Counted from the first letter of the stretch, positions 53,096-61,934 are shown. The stretch is DNA of 64,000 bases from UBA2211 sp049302755 (GCA_049302755.1 JBAQMK010000002.1:62001-126000); one strand, 5' to 3'. Numbers and translations: made by a program. Notes: generated by a model not told the origin, from the sequence alone.

Positions 53096-53671
53096 TTATA
53101 AAATTTTAATTCCAAAACTTTTCAATTCTTCTGACAATCTATTGATTGGTAAGCCCATTGCATTAAAAAAATCTCCATCAATCTTTTCTATTAAAACAGC
53201 TCCTAGTTCTTGAATAGAATATCCACCAGCCCGTTCTAACGGTTCACCGGTTTTAATATAGGCTTCTATTGTTTCCGGAGACATTTTCTTCATAAAAATC
53301 TTGGTTGTCTCGTGAAAGGAAACTGTATGATTATCGCTGGTATCAATAATTGTAACGCCGGTAATAATATCATTTTCTTTTCCATTCAACATATTTAGCA
53401 TTTCTCTGGCCAACGACTCTGTTTTAGGCTTACCTAAACATTTATTGTTATAAACAACGAAAGTATCGGCAGCAATAACTATTGCGTCATTATTCTTATC
53501 GGCAACCGACTTCGCTTTGCCCGAAGAAAGATGCTCAGAAAGTTCTCCAGGAAGCATTTTCAAGTTCATGTCCTCTTCATAATTACTTTCTTGGACATCA
53601 AAAGAAAGTCCGGTCTTTAAAAGAATTTCCTTCCTGCGAGAAGAAGTTGATGCTAAAATAATTTTCTTCAT
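53096..53671 (-). CDS. maf: Maf-like nucleotide pyrophosphatase
   Basis: 191 residues. LASTSSRRKEIL at the start, AIVIAADTFVVYNNKCLGKPKT (catalytic Asp) and PLERAGGYSIQELGAVLIEKIDGD are the standard Maf motifs. Maf proteins hydrolyse modified or canonical pyrimidine/dTTP-type nucleotides as house-cleaning enzymes. A second nucleotide-pool enzyme (RdgB-like) lies 10 kb away. Confidence 0.93.
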   Translation of the reverse strand: MKKIILASTSSRRKEILLKTGLSFDVQESNYEEDMNLKMLPGELSEHLSSGKAKSVADKNNDAIVIAADTFVVYNNKCLGKPKTESLAREMLNMLNGKENDIITGVTIIDTSDNHTVSFHETTKIFMKKMSPETIEAYIKTGEPLERAGGYSIQELGAVLIEKIDGDFFNAMGLPINRLSEELKSFGIKIL

Positions 53672-53761
53672 GTTTTAAAATAAATAATATTTGCTATAAG
53701 CATATCCTTTCTCTTAATTTTTATCAATACATATATACTCTTTTACTTAATACACTTTAAT

Positions 53762-53790
53762 TTGTCTCATTTTAATCATATTGCTATAAT
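53762..53790 (+). promoter_or_regulatory. Leaderless promoter of the HD-domain gene
   Basis: TTGTCT (53762-53767), 17 bp, consensus TATAAT (53785-53790), six bases (ACCGAT) to the ATG at 53797. The clearest leaderless example in the window. Confidence 0.7.
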
Positions 53791-53796
53791 ACCGAT

Positions 53797-54381
53797 ATGG
53801 AACTAAATATAACATATAAACAGGCTCAAGATTTAGTGAACAAATACATATCTAATCCAATTACTAAAATACACCTCAGGGAATCCGAGGTTTTAATGCG
53901 TTCTCTGGCTAAGAAGTTTGGCGACAACGAAGAAGAATGGGGGATAATAGGCTTATTGCACGATATAGACTGGGACATGACTAAAGACAATCCTGTAGAG
54001 CATTGCATTAAAGCTCAAAGCATACTAAAAGAAAACGATGGAAGTGACTTTTTGATTGAAACAATAATATCCCATGGATACGGGCTAGAAGAAATACCTC
54101 AATTGAAAGAAAAACAGAGATCGACAATAATACAATACTGCTTAGCCGCCGCTGAAACCTTGACTGGCTTAATAGTTTCATCTGCGCTAGTACAACCAGA
54201 TAAAAAACTTCAAAGCGTTAGCTTAGAATCCTTAAAGAAAAAATTCAAGAATAAGGCATTTGCCGCAAAATGTAACCGCGACATCATACTGGAATGTGAA
54301 AAGGCGAATATACCTATAGACGAATTCTTACAAATAGGACTATCTTCTTTGCAGAACATTTCGAATGAATTAGGACTATAA
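53797..54381 (+). CDS. HD-domain hydrolase
   Basis: 194 residues. HLRESEVLMRSLAKK (first His), GLLHDIDWDMTKDNPVEH (HD pair) and a later SHGYG provide the metal ligands of HD phosphohydrolases. Substrate unknown. It heads a leaderless transcript with two GNAT genes after 7 bp. Confidence 0.83.
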   Translation: MELNITYKQAQDLVNKYISNPITKIHLRESEVLMRSLAKKFGDNEEEWGIIGLLHDIDWDMTKDNPVEHCIKAQSILKENDGSDFLIETIISHGYGLEEIPQLKEKQRSTIIQYCLAAAETLTGLIVSSALVQPDKKLQSVSLESLKKKFKNKAFAAKCNRDIILECEKANIPIDEFLQIGLSSLQNISNELGL

Positions 54382-54388
54382 TAGAAAT

Positions 54389-54793
54389 ATGACCTACAAA
54401 GATTCAATTAATAAAAATATCGACATTAATCAAATTAGACTTTTAAGAAAATCTATTGGGTGGCAACCAAGAAGTGAAAATAAATGGAAAGAAATATTAT
54501 CTAAATCATCTTTTGTTTATAGTGTTTGGGATGGTAAAAAGTTAATAGGAATGGGCAGATTAGTAGAAGATGGAATCATGTGCATGATTTATGACATCGT
54601 GGTTCATAAAAATTACCAAGGGAAGGGAATAGGGAAAATAATCGTAAATAAACTAATTGAGCAAACAAAAAATAAAAAATACTGCTCAATAGCTTTATTC
54701 ACAGATAAAAATAAAGTTAAATTTTACAAAAAATTAGGATTTGAGATTGCAATTGTTGCAATGGAATATAACAAACACGTAACAAAAATATGA
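54389..54793 (+). CDS. GNAT family acetyltransferase (134 aa)
   Basis: Compact GNAT fold: FVYSVWDGKKLIGMGRLV (beta strands), DIVVHKNYQGKGIGKIIVN (acetyl-CoA loop with Q/R-x-x-G-x-G/A) and FYKKLGFEI near the end. Substrate not predictable. Its TGA overlaps the next start (ATGA). Confidence 0.85.
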   Translation: MTYKDSINKNIDINQIRLLRKSIGWQPRSENKWKEILSKSSFVYSVWDGKKLIGMGRLVEDGIMCMIYDIVVHKNYQGKGIGKIIVNKLIEQTKNKKYCSIALFTDKNKVKFYKKLGFEIAIVAMEYNKHVTKI

Positions 54794-55308
54794 AAAAAGT
54801 AGTCCAAAAACAAAAAATAGAGATAAGACCTCCTAAAATGTCTGATCTTGATTCTTTGCTTGCAATGATAAATTCTTTGGTTGAAGAAAAAGCAATGATT
54901 ATCGTACAAGACAAAGTAACTCTTGAACAAGAGAAAAACTATCTCAAAGGAATAATAAAAAGCAAAAATGCTATTTTCTTATTTTTAATCATTGATGGAA
55001 AAGTAATGGGAAGCGCCGGAATAACTAAATACGAAAATATAAAAAGCCATATAGGAGAAATGGGCATTATAATTAAAAAAGAGGCAAGGGGATTAGGGCT
55101 AGGAGAAAAACTATTCAAAAAAGTAATGGAAGAAGGAATTAAAAAATTTAAACTAAGAATAGTTATTCTTGATGTTTTCAAAGGCAATAAAATAGCCCAA
55201 AACCTATACAAAAAGCTGGGATTCCAAAAGGCAGGACTGATTAAGGGTGGAGAAAAGTACTATAACCAATACGTAGACAATGTAATGATGGCTAAATATT
55301 TAAAATAG
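54790..55308 (+). CDS. GNAT family acetyltransferase (172 aa)
   Basis: Intact paralogue of the frameshifted gene at 52537. IEIRPPKMSDLDSLLAMINS at the start, EMGIIIKKEARGLGLGEKL (acetyl-CoA-binding loop) and NLYKKLGFQKAGLIKGGEKY at the end match the RimI/RimJ-like subgroup. Translationally coupled to the GNAT before it. Confidence 0.87.
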   Translation: MKKVVQKQKIEIRPPKMSDLDSLLAMINSLVEEKAMIIVQDKVTLEQEKNYLKGIIKSKNAIFLFLIIDGKVMGSAGITKYENIKSHIGEMGIIIKKEARGLGLGEKLFKKVMEEGIKKFKLRIVILDVFKGNKIAQNLYKKLGFQKAGLIKGGEKYYNQYVDNVMMAKYLK

Positions 55309-55330
55309 CTTAAAACTTCTATAAAAAATA

Positions 55331-55358
55331 TTGCCCAAAATTAAATATGTGCTAAAAT
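55331..55358 (+). promoter_or_regulatory. Leaderless promoter of the PrgI/VirB4 operon
   Basis: TTGCCC (55331-55336), 16 bp, TAAAAT (55353-55358), six bases to the ATG at 55365. Confidence 0.55.
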
Positions 55359-55364
55359 AAGGAT

Positions 55365-55838
55365 ATGAACGAACAAGAAAATTCGGAAGAATTCTTTTGG
55401 AAGACCTACGAAACACTTCCTGATAATATTAAAGAAGCTCTTTTTTCTGAAGAGAATTTTAACATTGTCTCGGAAATATGTGAAAAGAATGGCATAACCT
55501 CCGAAGAAACCAAATCGCAATTGGTGAAATACGTCGGTAAAACCCTGATGGGATTATTGCCGATAAAAGAATTCTCTATCATCCTTGAATTGGAATTAAA
55601 TCTTGATTCGGAAGCAGCCAGAAATATCAGCTGGGATATTGATAGCAGAATTTTCAGCCATCTAAGGATATCTTTAAATAAACTATACTCTCCAAACATT
55701 GCAGAGAAGAAGGAATTAGTGGATAATACTAAGAAGGAAGAAGCGATAGAGCCAGTAAAAGAAGGAGAGATAAAGCCGGAAGAAAAAGCAACCGAACCTG
55801 TTAATCCTAATGACAAATACAAAGAACCTTTAATCTAA
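55365..55838 (+). CDS. Hypothetical protein leading the PrgI/VirB4 operon
   Basis: 157 residues. Helical N-terminal region (about 1-110), then a charged, Glu/Lys-rich and disordered tail (KKEEAIEPVKEGEIKPEE). No signal peptide or membrane helix. One base separates it from the PrgI gene. It probably belongs to the secretion operon; the family is not recognised. Confidence 0.7.
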   Translation: MNEQENSEEFFWKTYETLPDNIKEALFSEENFNIVSEICEKNGITSEETKSQLVKYVGKTLMGLLPIKEFSIILELELNLDSEAARNISWDIDSRIFSHLRISLNKLYSPNIAEKKELVDNTKKEEAIEPVKEGEIKPEEKATEPVNPNDKYKEPLI

Positions 55839-55839
55839 T

Positions 55840-56268
55840 ATGCAATACAGAGTTCCTCAATTTATAGAACACGAGGCCAAAATATTGGGGCCGTTGAATA
55901 TAAGACAAAGTCTTCTTGTCGGAGGAGTGATTGCGGCCTGCTTCTTCATGTATTTTTCTATCGGCCAGACCAATTTCTTTCTTTTTCTTTTGATTGCCGC
56001 ATCTTTAGTCGGAACAGCCTTAGCCATCTCCTTTACCAAGATAGAAGGGCAGGGACTGCCGACGGTAATGAAAAACTGGGCCAATTTTAATGTTAACCCT
56101 AAAATCTTCCTCTGGAAAAGAAAACAATCTCCCGTCTTCCTATCAACGGAAAGAATCAAAAGAGAAATAACGGTAGCACCAATAGATAAATCTTCTTTAA
56201 AAGTAAAACAAGAAGGAAAAATCGGAGAAATGATTAAAAAAATAGATTTCGAAAAACCATATGAGTAA
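55840..56268 (+). CDS. PrgI-family membrane protein (VirB3-like)
   Basis: 142 residues. Starts QYRVPQFIEHEAKILGPLNI, then two membrane helices (about 25-65), and GQGLPTVMKNWANFNVNPKIFLWKRK, the hallmark of PrgI proteins that accompany VirB4 ATPases in Gram-positive-type and Patescibacteria type IV systems. It overlaps the next gene by 8 bp. Confidence 0.87.
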   Translation: MQYRVPQFIEHEAKILGPLNIRQSLLVGGVIAACFFMYFSIGQTNFFLFLLIAASLVGTALAISFTKIEGQGLPTVMKNWANFNVNPKIFLWKRKQSPVFLSTERIKREITVAPIDKSSLKVKQEGKIGEMIKKIDFEKPYE

Positions 56269-56893
56269 AATTCCGTCTCAACAATTTATGCCGGTTGAGC
56301 AAATCAGGGAAGGGGTATTGATTATGAAAGACAAATCCTTGAAAGGATTACTTTTAGTTTCTTCTTTAAACTTCGCCTTAAAATCAGAAGACGAACAAAT
56401 GGCGATCATCTATCAATTCCAAAACTTTTTAAACTCTCTTGATTTCAGTTGTCAGATTATCGTTAATTCAAGAAAAGTGAACATTACCGGCTATATTGAT
56501 AAAATCAAGGATTTGGAAAACAAGCAAAAGAATGAAATGCTGAAAATACAGACTGCCGAATACCGAGCCTTCATTGAAGAAATAGTTGCTAACGGCAGCA
56601 TTATGAGTAAAAGCTTCTATATCGTCGTTCCTTATTACCCGATGACTGAATTACCGAATATCACTACCGGAGGGAAAGAGAGTAAAACCAGCTTAACCGA
56701 AAAGAAATTCCAAAACGGAAAATATCAATTATGGCAGAGAATGGAATACGTTTCGCTTGGAATCAGAAGATGCGGATTAAAATCAGCCACTTTAGGCTCC
56801 GAAGAATTGATCGAATTATTATGGGGATTACATCACCCCAAGCAGGCAGAATTGGGATATTATCCTGATTTGCCTCCGGAAGTTATAATATAA
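56261..56893 (+). CDS. TraC/VirB4-associated protein (N-terminal-like half)
   Basis: 210 residues, no Walker motifs. IREGVLIMKDKSLKGLLLVSSLNF followed by a helical region and GLRRCGLKSATLGSEE-like text (here GIRRCGLKSATLGSEELI) correspond to the N-terminal domain of VirB4/TraC proteins, encoded separately here. It lies 4 bp before the VirB4 ATPase, so the two probably form one functional unit. Confidence 0.75.
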   Translation: MSKIPSQQFMPVEQIREGVLIMKDKSLKGLLLVSSLNFALKSEDEQMAIIYQFQNFLNSLDFSCQIIVNSRKVNITGYIDKIKDLENKQKNEMLKIQTAEYRAFIEEIVANGSIMSKSFYIVVPYYPMTELPNITTGGKESKTSLTEKKFQNGKYQLWQRMEYVSLGIRRCGLKSATLGSEELIELLWGLHHPKQAELGYYPDLPPEVII

Positions 56894-56897
56894 AAAT

Positions 56898-58670
56898 ATG
56901 GGCTTATTCGGAAACAAACCAAAACAGGAAAAATTCCTAGAAAAAGAAATGACAACGGCCATGGACATAATTGCCCCGGCTTCTATTGAGGTAAACCAAA
57001 ATTATGTCCAGATGGAAGAAAAGTTAGCTAAAACATACTTTGTCTTTTCTTATCCCCGATATTTAACTACCGGCTGGCTTTCTCCAATTATTAATATGGA
57101 TATTCCTTTGGATATTTCTTTCTTCTTCCATCCAATTGAAACCGGAACCATTTTAAAACAATTAAGAAAAAGTGTGACCGAAGTTCAGGCAGAAATCATC
57201 GAAAGGGAAGATAAAGGATTAATCAGAGACCCGGCCCTGGAAACCGCTTACCAGGATTTGGAAGATTTAAGAAGCAGATTACAGACTGCTCAGGAAAAAA
57301 TGTTCAAATTCGGTTTATACATCACTATTTACGCCGACAATACCAAAGAACTGGAAACGGTTGAAACAACTTTAAGATCAATTCTTGAAGCTAGATTAAT
57401 ATATATCAAACCAGCTCTATACCAGCAAAAAGAAGGATTGCTTTCCTGCTTCCCGTACGGTTCCGATTTATTGCAAATACATAACACTTTAAACACCACT
57501 CCGTTATCCAGTATTTTCCCGTTTGTCTCGTTTGATTTAAGTTCTAATGAAGGAATATTATACGGTATTAATAAACACAACAATTCCTTGGTTTTGTTTG
57601 ATAGGTTTAGTATGGAAAATGCCAACATGGTTATCTTCGCTAAATCTGGTTCCGGTAAATCATATGCGGTTAAGCTTGAAATCTTAAGGTCTCTGATGAT
57701 GGGTGCCGAATGTATCATCGTTGACCCGGAAAACGAGTATAAAACACTGGCCGAAGCGGTAGACGGTTCCTTCTTTAAAATATCATTGAGTTCCGACAGT
57801 CACATCAATCCTTTTGATTTACCCGAGCCGAGAGAAGATGAAACCTCGGAAGATGTTTTAAGGTCAAACATTATTAACTTAGTCGGATTAATGAGAATTA
57901 TGCTTGGCGGGTTAAGCCCCGAGGAAGATGCGATTATGGACAGAGGTTTAGCCGAAACATATGCTGCTAAAGATATTACTCCCAATTCTGATCCTAAAAC
58001 TTGGGTTGACAAGGTTCCGATTATGTCTGACTTGGAATCAGTTTTGGAAACCATGGACGGAGCCGAATCATTGGTTGAAAGATTAAGAAAGTTCACTAAA
58101 GGAACTTATGCTTCTTTCTTTAACCAGAAATCAAATATTTCGATGAATAAATCTTTGGTCGTCTTTGGTATCAGAGATATGGAAGACGAATTAAGACCGA
58201 TGGCGATGTTTATCATCATGCGTTATATCTGGAACACGACCAGAGCGGTAATGAAAAAGAGGTTGCTGGTCATTGATGAAGCCTGGTGGATGATGAAAAC
58301 CGAAGACGGTGCTTCCTTCTTATTCGGAATTTGTAAAAGAGCCAGGAAATATTGGCTGGGAGTGACAACTATTACCCAAGATGTTTCCGACTTTATGCGC
58401 TCGGAATACGGTAAACCGATTATCACCAACTCTTCAATCCAATTATTATTAAAACAAAGTCCGGCCACGATTGATCTAATTCAACAAACTTTCACTTTGA
58501 CCGAACAGGAGAAATTCTTATTACTAGAGACTCCGGTCGGAGAGGGAATCTTCTTTGCCGGACAAAAACACGTAGCTATCCGTATTGTTGCCTCGTATAC
58601 CGAAGACCAAATCATCACTACTAGCCCGGAAGAGGTGATAAAGATAAAACAGGCTAAAGAATTAATGTAA
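56898..58670 (+). CDS. virB4: VirB4-like ATPase of a type IV secretion system
   Basis: 590 residues. Walker A AKSGSGKSYAVKLEIL (about 248-262), IIVDPENEYKTLAEAV, Walker B RLLVIDEAWWMM (about 455-466) and TITQDVSDF match VirB4/TraC ATPases. It powers assembly or transport at the inner membrane. Operon mates are PrgI and the separate N-terminal-like protein; no coupling protein, relaxase or outer core is in the window, so the system may be for pili or DNA uptake rather than conjugation. Confidence 0.92.
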   Translation: MGLFGNKPKQEKFLEKEMTTAMDIIAPASIEVNQNYVQMEEKLAKTYFVFSYPRYLTTGWLSPIINMDIPLDISFFFHPIETGTILKQLRKSVTEVQAEIIEREDKGLIRDPALETAYQDLEDLRSRLQTAQEKMFKFGLYITIYADNTKELETVETTLRSILEARLIYIKPALYQQKEGLLSCFPYGSDLLQIHNTLNTTPLSSIFPFVSFDLSSNEGILYGINKHNNSLVLFDRFSMENANMVIFAKSGSGKSYAVKLEILRSLMMGAECIIVDPENEYKTLAEAVDGSFFKISLSSDSHINPFDLPEPREDETSEDVLRSNIINLVGLMRIMLGGLSPEEDAIMDRGLAETYAAKDITPNSDPKTWVDKVPIMSDLESVLETMDGAESLVERLRKFTKGTYASFFNQKSNISMNKSLVVFGIRDMEDELRPMAMFIIMRYIWNTTRAVMKKRLLVIDEAWWMMKTEDGASFLFGICKRARKYWLGVTTITQDVSDFMRSEYGKPIITNSSIQLLLKQSPATIDLIQQTFTLTEQEKFLLLETPVGEGIFFAGQKHVAIRIVASYTEDQIITTSPEEVIKIKQAKELM

Positions 58671-58675
58671 CACAA

Positions 58676-58702
58676 AACCAGACTCGATTGTCTGGTTTTT
58701 CT
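58676..58702. terminator. Terminator between virB4 and jag
   Basis: AACCAGAC-loop-GTCTGGTT followed by TTTCTTT on the plus strand; the stem lies between convergent genes and could act both ways. Confidence 0.75.
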
Positions 58703-59173
58703 TTATATTACTGGTTTGATAACAATTCTTCTTTCTTCTCCTTCACCGATACTTTCGGTTATCACGTCTTTTCTATCGGCCAATTCCATGTGAACCACTC
58801 TTCTATCAAAGGAAGAAGTGTAGGGAAGCTCTTTTTCTCTCTTGGTTCGGGAGACTTCATCGGCCACGCTTTGCGCTACGTTTCTCAAATAGCTTTCTTT
58901 ATTTTTCTTATACCCATCGATATCAAGGCTTAAATAAAACTCTTTATCAGTTTTCTTTTTAATCACTTTTCTTAAAAGTAATTGAATATCGGCTAAAACC
59001 AATCCTTGTTTTCCGATCAGGTTTTGTGCTTCCGATGTTTTAACTTCTATTTCTAAAACATCTTCATTGTCCCGGCTGATGCAACTGCCTTCTACTTCTA
59101 CAATAAATCCAGCTTTTAAGAAAAACTCTTTAATTATTTCTTTGATGTTTTCTATCTCTTCTTGGTTAATCAT
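58703..59173 (-). CDS. jag: Jag/KhpB-type RNA-binding protein
   Basis: 156 residues. A KH-type domain with LIGKQGLVLADIQLLLRKVI (GxxG loop) and a C-terminal R3H-like motif (DRRVVHMELADRKDV). The N-terminal Jag domain is short. It overlaps yidC by 8 bp in the classical rpmH-rnpA-yidC-jag order next to dnaA. Confidence 0.9.
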   Translation of the reverse strand: MINQEEIENIKEIIKEFFLKAGFIVEVEGSCISRDNEDVLEIEVKTSEAQNLIGKQGLVLADIQLLLRKVIKKKTDKEFYLSLDIDGYKKNKESYLRNVAQSVADEVSRTKREKELPYTSSFDRRVVHMELADRKDVITESIGEGEERRIVIKPVI

Positions 59174-59876
59174 GTTCTTTTTTATTGAAAATACTTCTCT
59201 GTTGGATAATGGTAAAGATGGTAGTTATTAACCAATAAAGTCCCAGAGCAGCGGGAAGACTGTATAAAACAAACAAGGTGATTAAAGGAATAAAAATAAT
59301 CATCTGCTTCTGCATCATGTTGGTTATCTGCGAAGCCTTGTCGTCGGCTGATCCTTTTACCGTTGGAGGAGTTGATGTTTTCGCCTGGAAGAATTGGGCG
59401 ATGGCGGTCAGGACGGCTAAATAGATATTCGGTTTAGACAAATCAATTCCTAAGAAATAAGGATTGATTGTTTGGGGGAAACTAATAAAAGAATACATCT
59501 GTGACGGGTCGATACTTATTCCTCCTTTAAAAACGTAGAATAATGCCCAGATGATAGGGATCTGGATAAAGAGAAGCATAATGCCTGAAAAAGGATTAAA
59601 TTTCTTTTCTTTATACAGGGCCATCATTTCTTGAGCTTGTTTTTCCGGGCTGTCTTTGTATTTAGCTTGAATCTCTTTAAGTCTGGGCTGAATCTCGGCC
59701 ATTGCTTTTTGAGACTTTAATGCCTTTTCATTCAAAGGATTGGTTAGGAATTTAATCAAAAGGGTAAGTCCGATTACGGCTATACCAAAATTATTGGTAT
59801 AAATATATATCAATATTAAGAAATTCAACATCGGTTGATAGAGAACAGCATTAAAGATTAATGAAAATATATTCAC
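59166..59876 (-). CDS. yidC: Membrane protein insertase YidC
   Basis: 236 residues, a short YidC without the large periplasmic domain, as in Gram-positives and reduced genomes. Helices near residues 25-45, 95-115, 140-160 and 190-225; FNPFSGIMLLFIQIPIIWALFYV is the conserved core hairpin, and a hydrophilic groove Lys/Arg sits in LIKFLTNPLNEKALKSQ. It inserts membrane proteins with or without Sec. Confidence 0.95.
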   Translation of the reverse strand: MNIFSLIFNAVLYQPMLNFLILIYIYTNNFGIAVIGLTLLIKFLTNPLNEKALKSQKAMAEIQPRLKEIQAKYKDSPEKQAQEMMALYKEKKFNPFSGIMLLFIQIPIIWALFYVFKGGISIDPSQMYSFISFPQTINPYFLGIDLSKPNIYLAVLTAIAQFFQAKTSTPPTVKGSADDKASQITNMMQKQMIIFIPLITLFVLYSLPAALGLYWLITTIFTIIQQRSIFNKKEHD

Positions 59877-59882
59877 AATAGT

Positions 59883-60224
59883 TTATTTTATCAATTCTTC
59901 TTTACTTAAAAGATTTTCCAAATCTTCTTTTATTTCTTTATAGGTCAGCTTAACAATCGAGGGAAGGGAAATAATCACAATGCTTAATCCTTCTTTTAAT
60001 CCGTCTTTTTTAAGTCTGACTATATCTCTCATTCTTCTTTTTGCCTTATTTCTGACAACGGCTAATTTGGAAATCTTCTTACTTACCACGAAACCGACTT
60101 TTGTTTTGTCTGTTCCGTTGATGAGATACCTTAGAAAAACACTTTTGCCTTTTATGGTTCTTCCACCTTTAAAAACCGCTTCGAATTCTTTTTCTTTTTT
60201 AAGCCTGTTTTCTTTAGGCAACAT
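59883..60224 (-). CDS. rnpA: Ribonuclease P protein component
   Basis: 113 residues. MLPKENRLKKEKEFEAVFKGGR at the start, VGFVVSKKISKLAVVRNKAKRRMRDIVR contains the RNR signature that contacts RNase P RNA. Six bp downstream of rpmH; 6 bp before yidC. Confidence 0.96.
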   Translation of the reverse strand: MLPKENRLKKEKEFEAVFKGGRTIKGKSVFLRYLINGTDKTKVGFVVSKKISKLAVVRNKAKRRMRDIVRLKKDGLKEGLSIVIISLPSIVKLTYKEIKEDLENLLSKEELIK

Positions 60225-60230
60225 AGTTAA

Positions 60231-60365
60231 TTAGACAGATAGCTTAGCTCTGCCCTTATTTCTTCTATTGGCTAAAATCTTCTTTCCGCTCTTGGTGCTT
60301 GATCTTTCCAAGAATCCGTGAGCTCTTTTTCTTTTCTTTTTTGCCGGCTGATAAGTTAAACTCAT
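60231..60365 (-). CDS. rpmH: 50S ribosomal protein L34
   Basis: 44 residues: MSLTYQPAKKKRKRAHGFLE then RSSTKSGKKILANRRNKGRA, the complete L34 pattern. Too short for many ORF cut-offs. It heads the rpmH-rnpA-yidC-jag operon and is divergent from dnaA. Confidence 0.96.
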   Translation of the reverse strand: MSLTYQPAKKKRKRAHGFLERSSTKSGKKILANRRNKGRAKLSV

Positions 60366-60395
60366 ATTATTATTTTATCTTGATTTATGTTTTAA

Positions 60396-60424
60396 ATCAT
60401 ATCAAAAAAAGGGGGTTCGGTCAA
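60396..60424 (-). promoter_or_regulatory. Promoter of rpmH-rnpA-yidC-jag
   Basis: Minus-strand TTGACC (60419-60424), 17 bp, TATGAT (60396-60401); leader about 25 nt. Confidence 0.6.
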
Positions 60425-60518
60425 TCAAAAAATACCAGCAAAAGGGTCTAATTTTATTAACCTTTTGTCCCCAGTCTTTCCACATCTCGCAATTGACCCC
60501 TTGATTTTACAAGGCTTT

Positions 60519-60548
60519 TTGCCTATTTGACATTATTCAAGGTATAAT
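60519..60548 (+). promoter_or_regulatory. Promoter of dnaA
   Basis: TTGCCT (60519-60524), 18 bp, consensus TATAAT (60543-60548); leader about 20 nt, without Shine-Dalgarno. Confidence 0.5.
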
Positions 60549-60575
60549 ATGCTTAATATTAATAAATAGAATTTC

Positions 60576-61934
60576 ATGACTAACGAAGAAATCTGGCAAT
60601 CAGTATTGTCGCAAGTCCAATTGAATATTTCGCCGGCCAATTTTGCAACCTGGTTTGCCAATACTAAAATTTCTTCTATTGAAAATAATGAAGTCACTGT
60701 TTCCGTCCCCAATTCTTTTTCTAAAGAATGGTTAGAACAAAAATACCACAAAGATATTTTAAAAATATTAAAATCTCTAGACGATAACATTAAGGAGATA
60801 AAATATGTTGTTACTCCGGTTAATATAAAAATGGGCAGTTCGCAAAGAAGGGGAGTTAAAAAAGAAGAGGCAATCGAGCAGCAGGGATTTTCTGAACTAG
60901 AAGTGAGCAAAGAAACCAATCTTAATCCTAAATATACATTTGATAATTTTATTATCGGACCGTTCAACGAAATTGCTTACGCCGCTTCTATGGCTGTTGT
61001 CGAAGAACCGGGCAAGAACTACAATCCCTTATTTGTTTACGGAGATGTCGGACTGGGAAAGACTCATTTAATCCAGGCTATCGGAAATAAAATAAAAGAA
61101 AACGACCCTAATAAGAAGGTTAAGTATATTCCGGCTGAAAAATTGATTTCTACCATCGTTAATGCGATCAGAAATCAGAGTGTGGAAGAATTGAAGAAGA
61201 ATTTGCGCGATATCGATGTATTAATAGTTGATGATATCCAGTTTATCGCCGGAAAAGATAAAACCCAGGAAGAATTTTTTCACACCTTTAATTCTCTATA
61301 CCAAAAGAATAAACAAATTATTCTTTCTTCCGACAGACACCCCAACAATATCCCGGCGGTAACCGAAAGATTAAAGTCCCGATTCAATGGAGGAATGATT
61401 GCCGACATTAATACTCCCGATTACGAAACAAGAATGGCTATTTTAAAACAAAAAACCGAAGAAAAAAATGTAAGCATTCCGGCTGACGTCTTGGATTATA
61501 TTGCTAATAATATCCAAAAGAACGTCAGAGAACTTGAAAGCGCCATTAATAGAATAATTATCTATAAGAAGGCGAACAATAAAAATATTGAATTGGAAGA
61601 TGCCAAAAAGCTACTCAAAAATATTATTGTTTCTCCGAGTAAAATAACAAATTACAAAAAGATTGTTGAATCAATTACCGAGTTTTATGACATTCCTTCA
61701 GGGAATATGTTCTTTTCTTCAAGAAAGAAAGAATTTGCCCGACCAAGACAAATCGCCATGTATCTATTGAAAAAAGAATTAAAGATGTCTTACTCAGAAA
61801 TAGGTAGAAAGTTCGGAGGAAAAGATCACACGACCGTTATCCATGCCTGCCAACTAATTGAAAAAGAATACGAAGAAAACGAAAAAATACACCAAGAGAT
61901 AGAATTAATCTTACAAAGAATCTATAGTAAATAG
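60576..61934 (+). CDS. dnaA: Chromosomal replication initiator DnaA
   Basis: 452 residues. Domain I (about 1-80), short linker, AAA+ domain with Walker A YGDVGLGKTHLIQA and Walker B LIVDDIQFIAG, and the DNA-binding domain with REIGRKFG-like EIGRKFGGKDHTTVIHACQL, the DnaA-box-recognising signature. It binds DnaA boxes and opens oriC. Followed by three DnaA-box-like sites and dnaN. Confidence 0.98.
   Translation: MTNEEIWQSVLSQVQLNISPANFATWFANTKISSIENNEVTVSVPNSFSKEWLEQKYHKDILKILKSLDDNIKEIKYVVTPVNIKMGSSQRRGVKKEEAIEQQGFSELEVSKETNLNPKYTFDNFIIGPFNEIAYAASMAVVEEPGKNYNPLFVYGDVGLGKTHLIQAIGNKIKENDPNKKVKYIPAEKLISTIVNAIRNQSVEELKKNLRDIDVLIVDDIQFIAGKDKTQEEFFHTFNSLYQKNKQIILSSDRHPNNIPAVTERLKSRFNGGMIADINTPDYETRMAILKQKTEEKNVSIPADVLDYIANNIQKNVRELESAINRIIIYKKANNKNIELEDAKKLLKNIIVSPSKITNYKKIVESITEFYDIPSGNMFFSSRKKEFARPRQIAMYLLKKELKMSYSEIGRKFGGKDHTTVIHACQLIEKEYEENEKIHQEIELILQRIYSK

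Noticed and set aside
60477..60485. DnaA box in the rpmH-dnaA gap (CTTTCCACA)
   Set aside because: Two mismatches to TTATCCACA and no cluster; the perfect boxes are between dnaA and dnaN.
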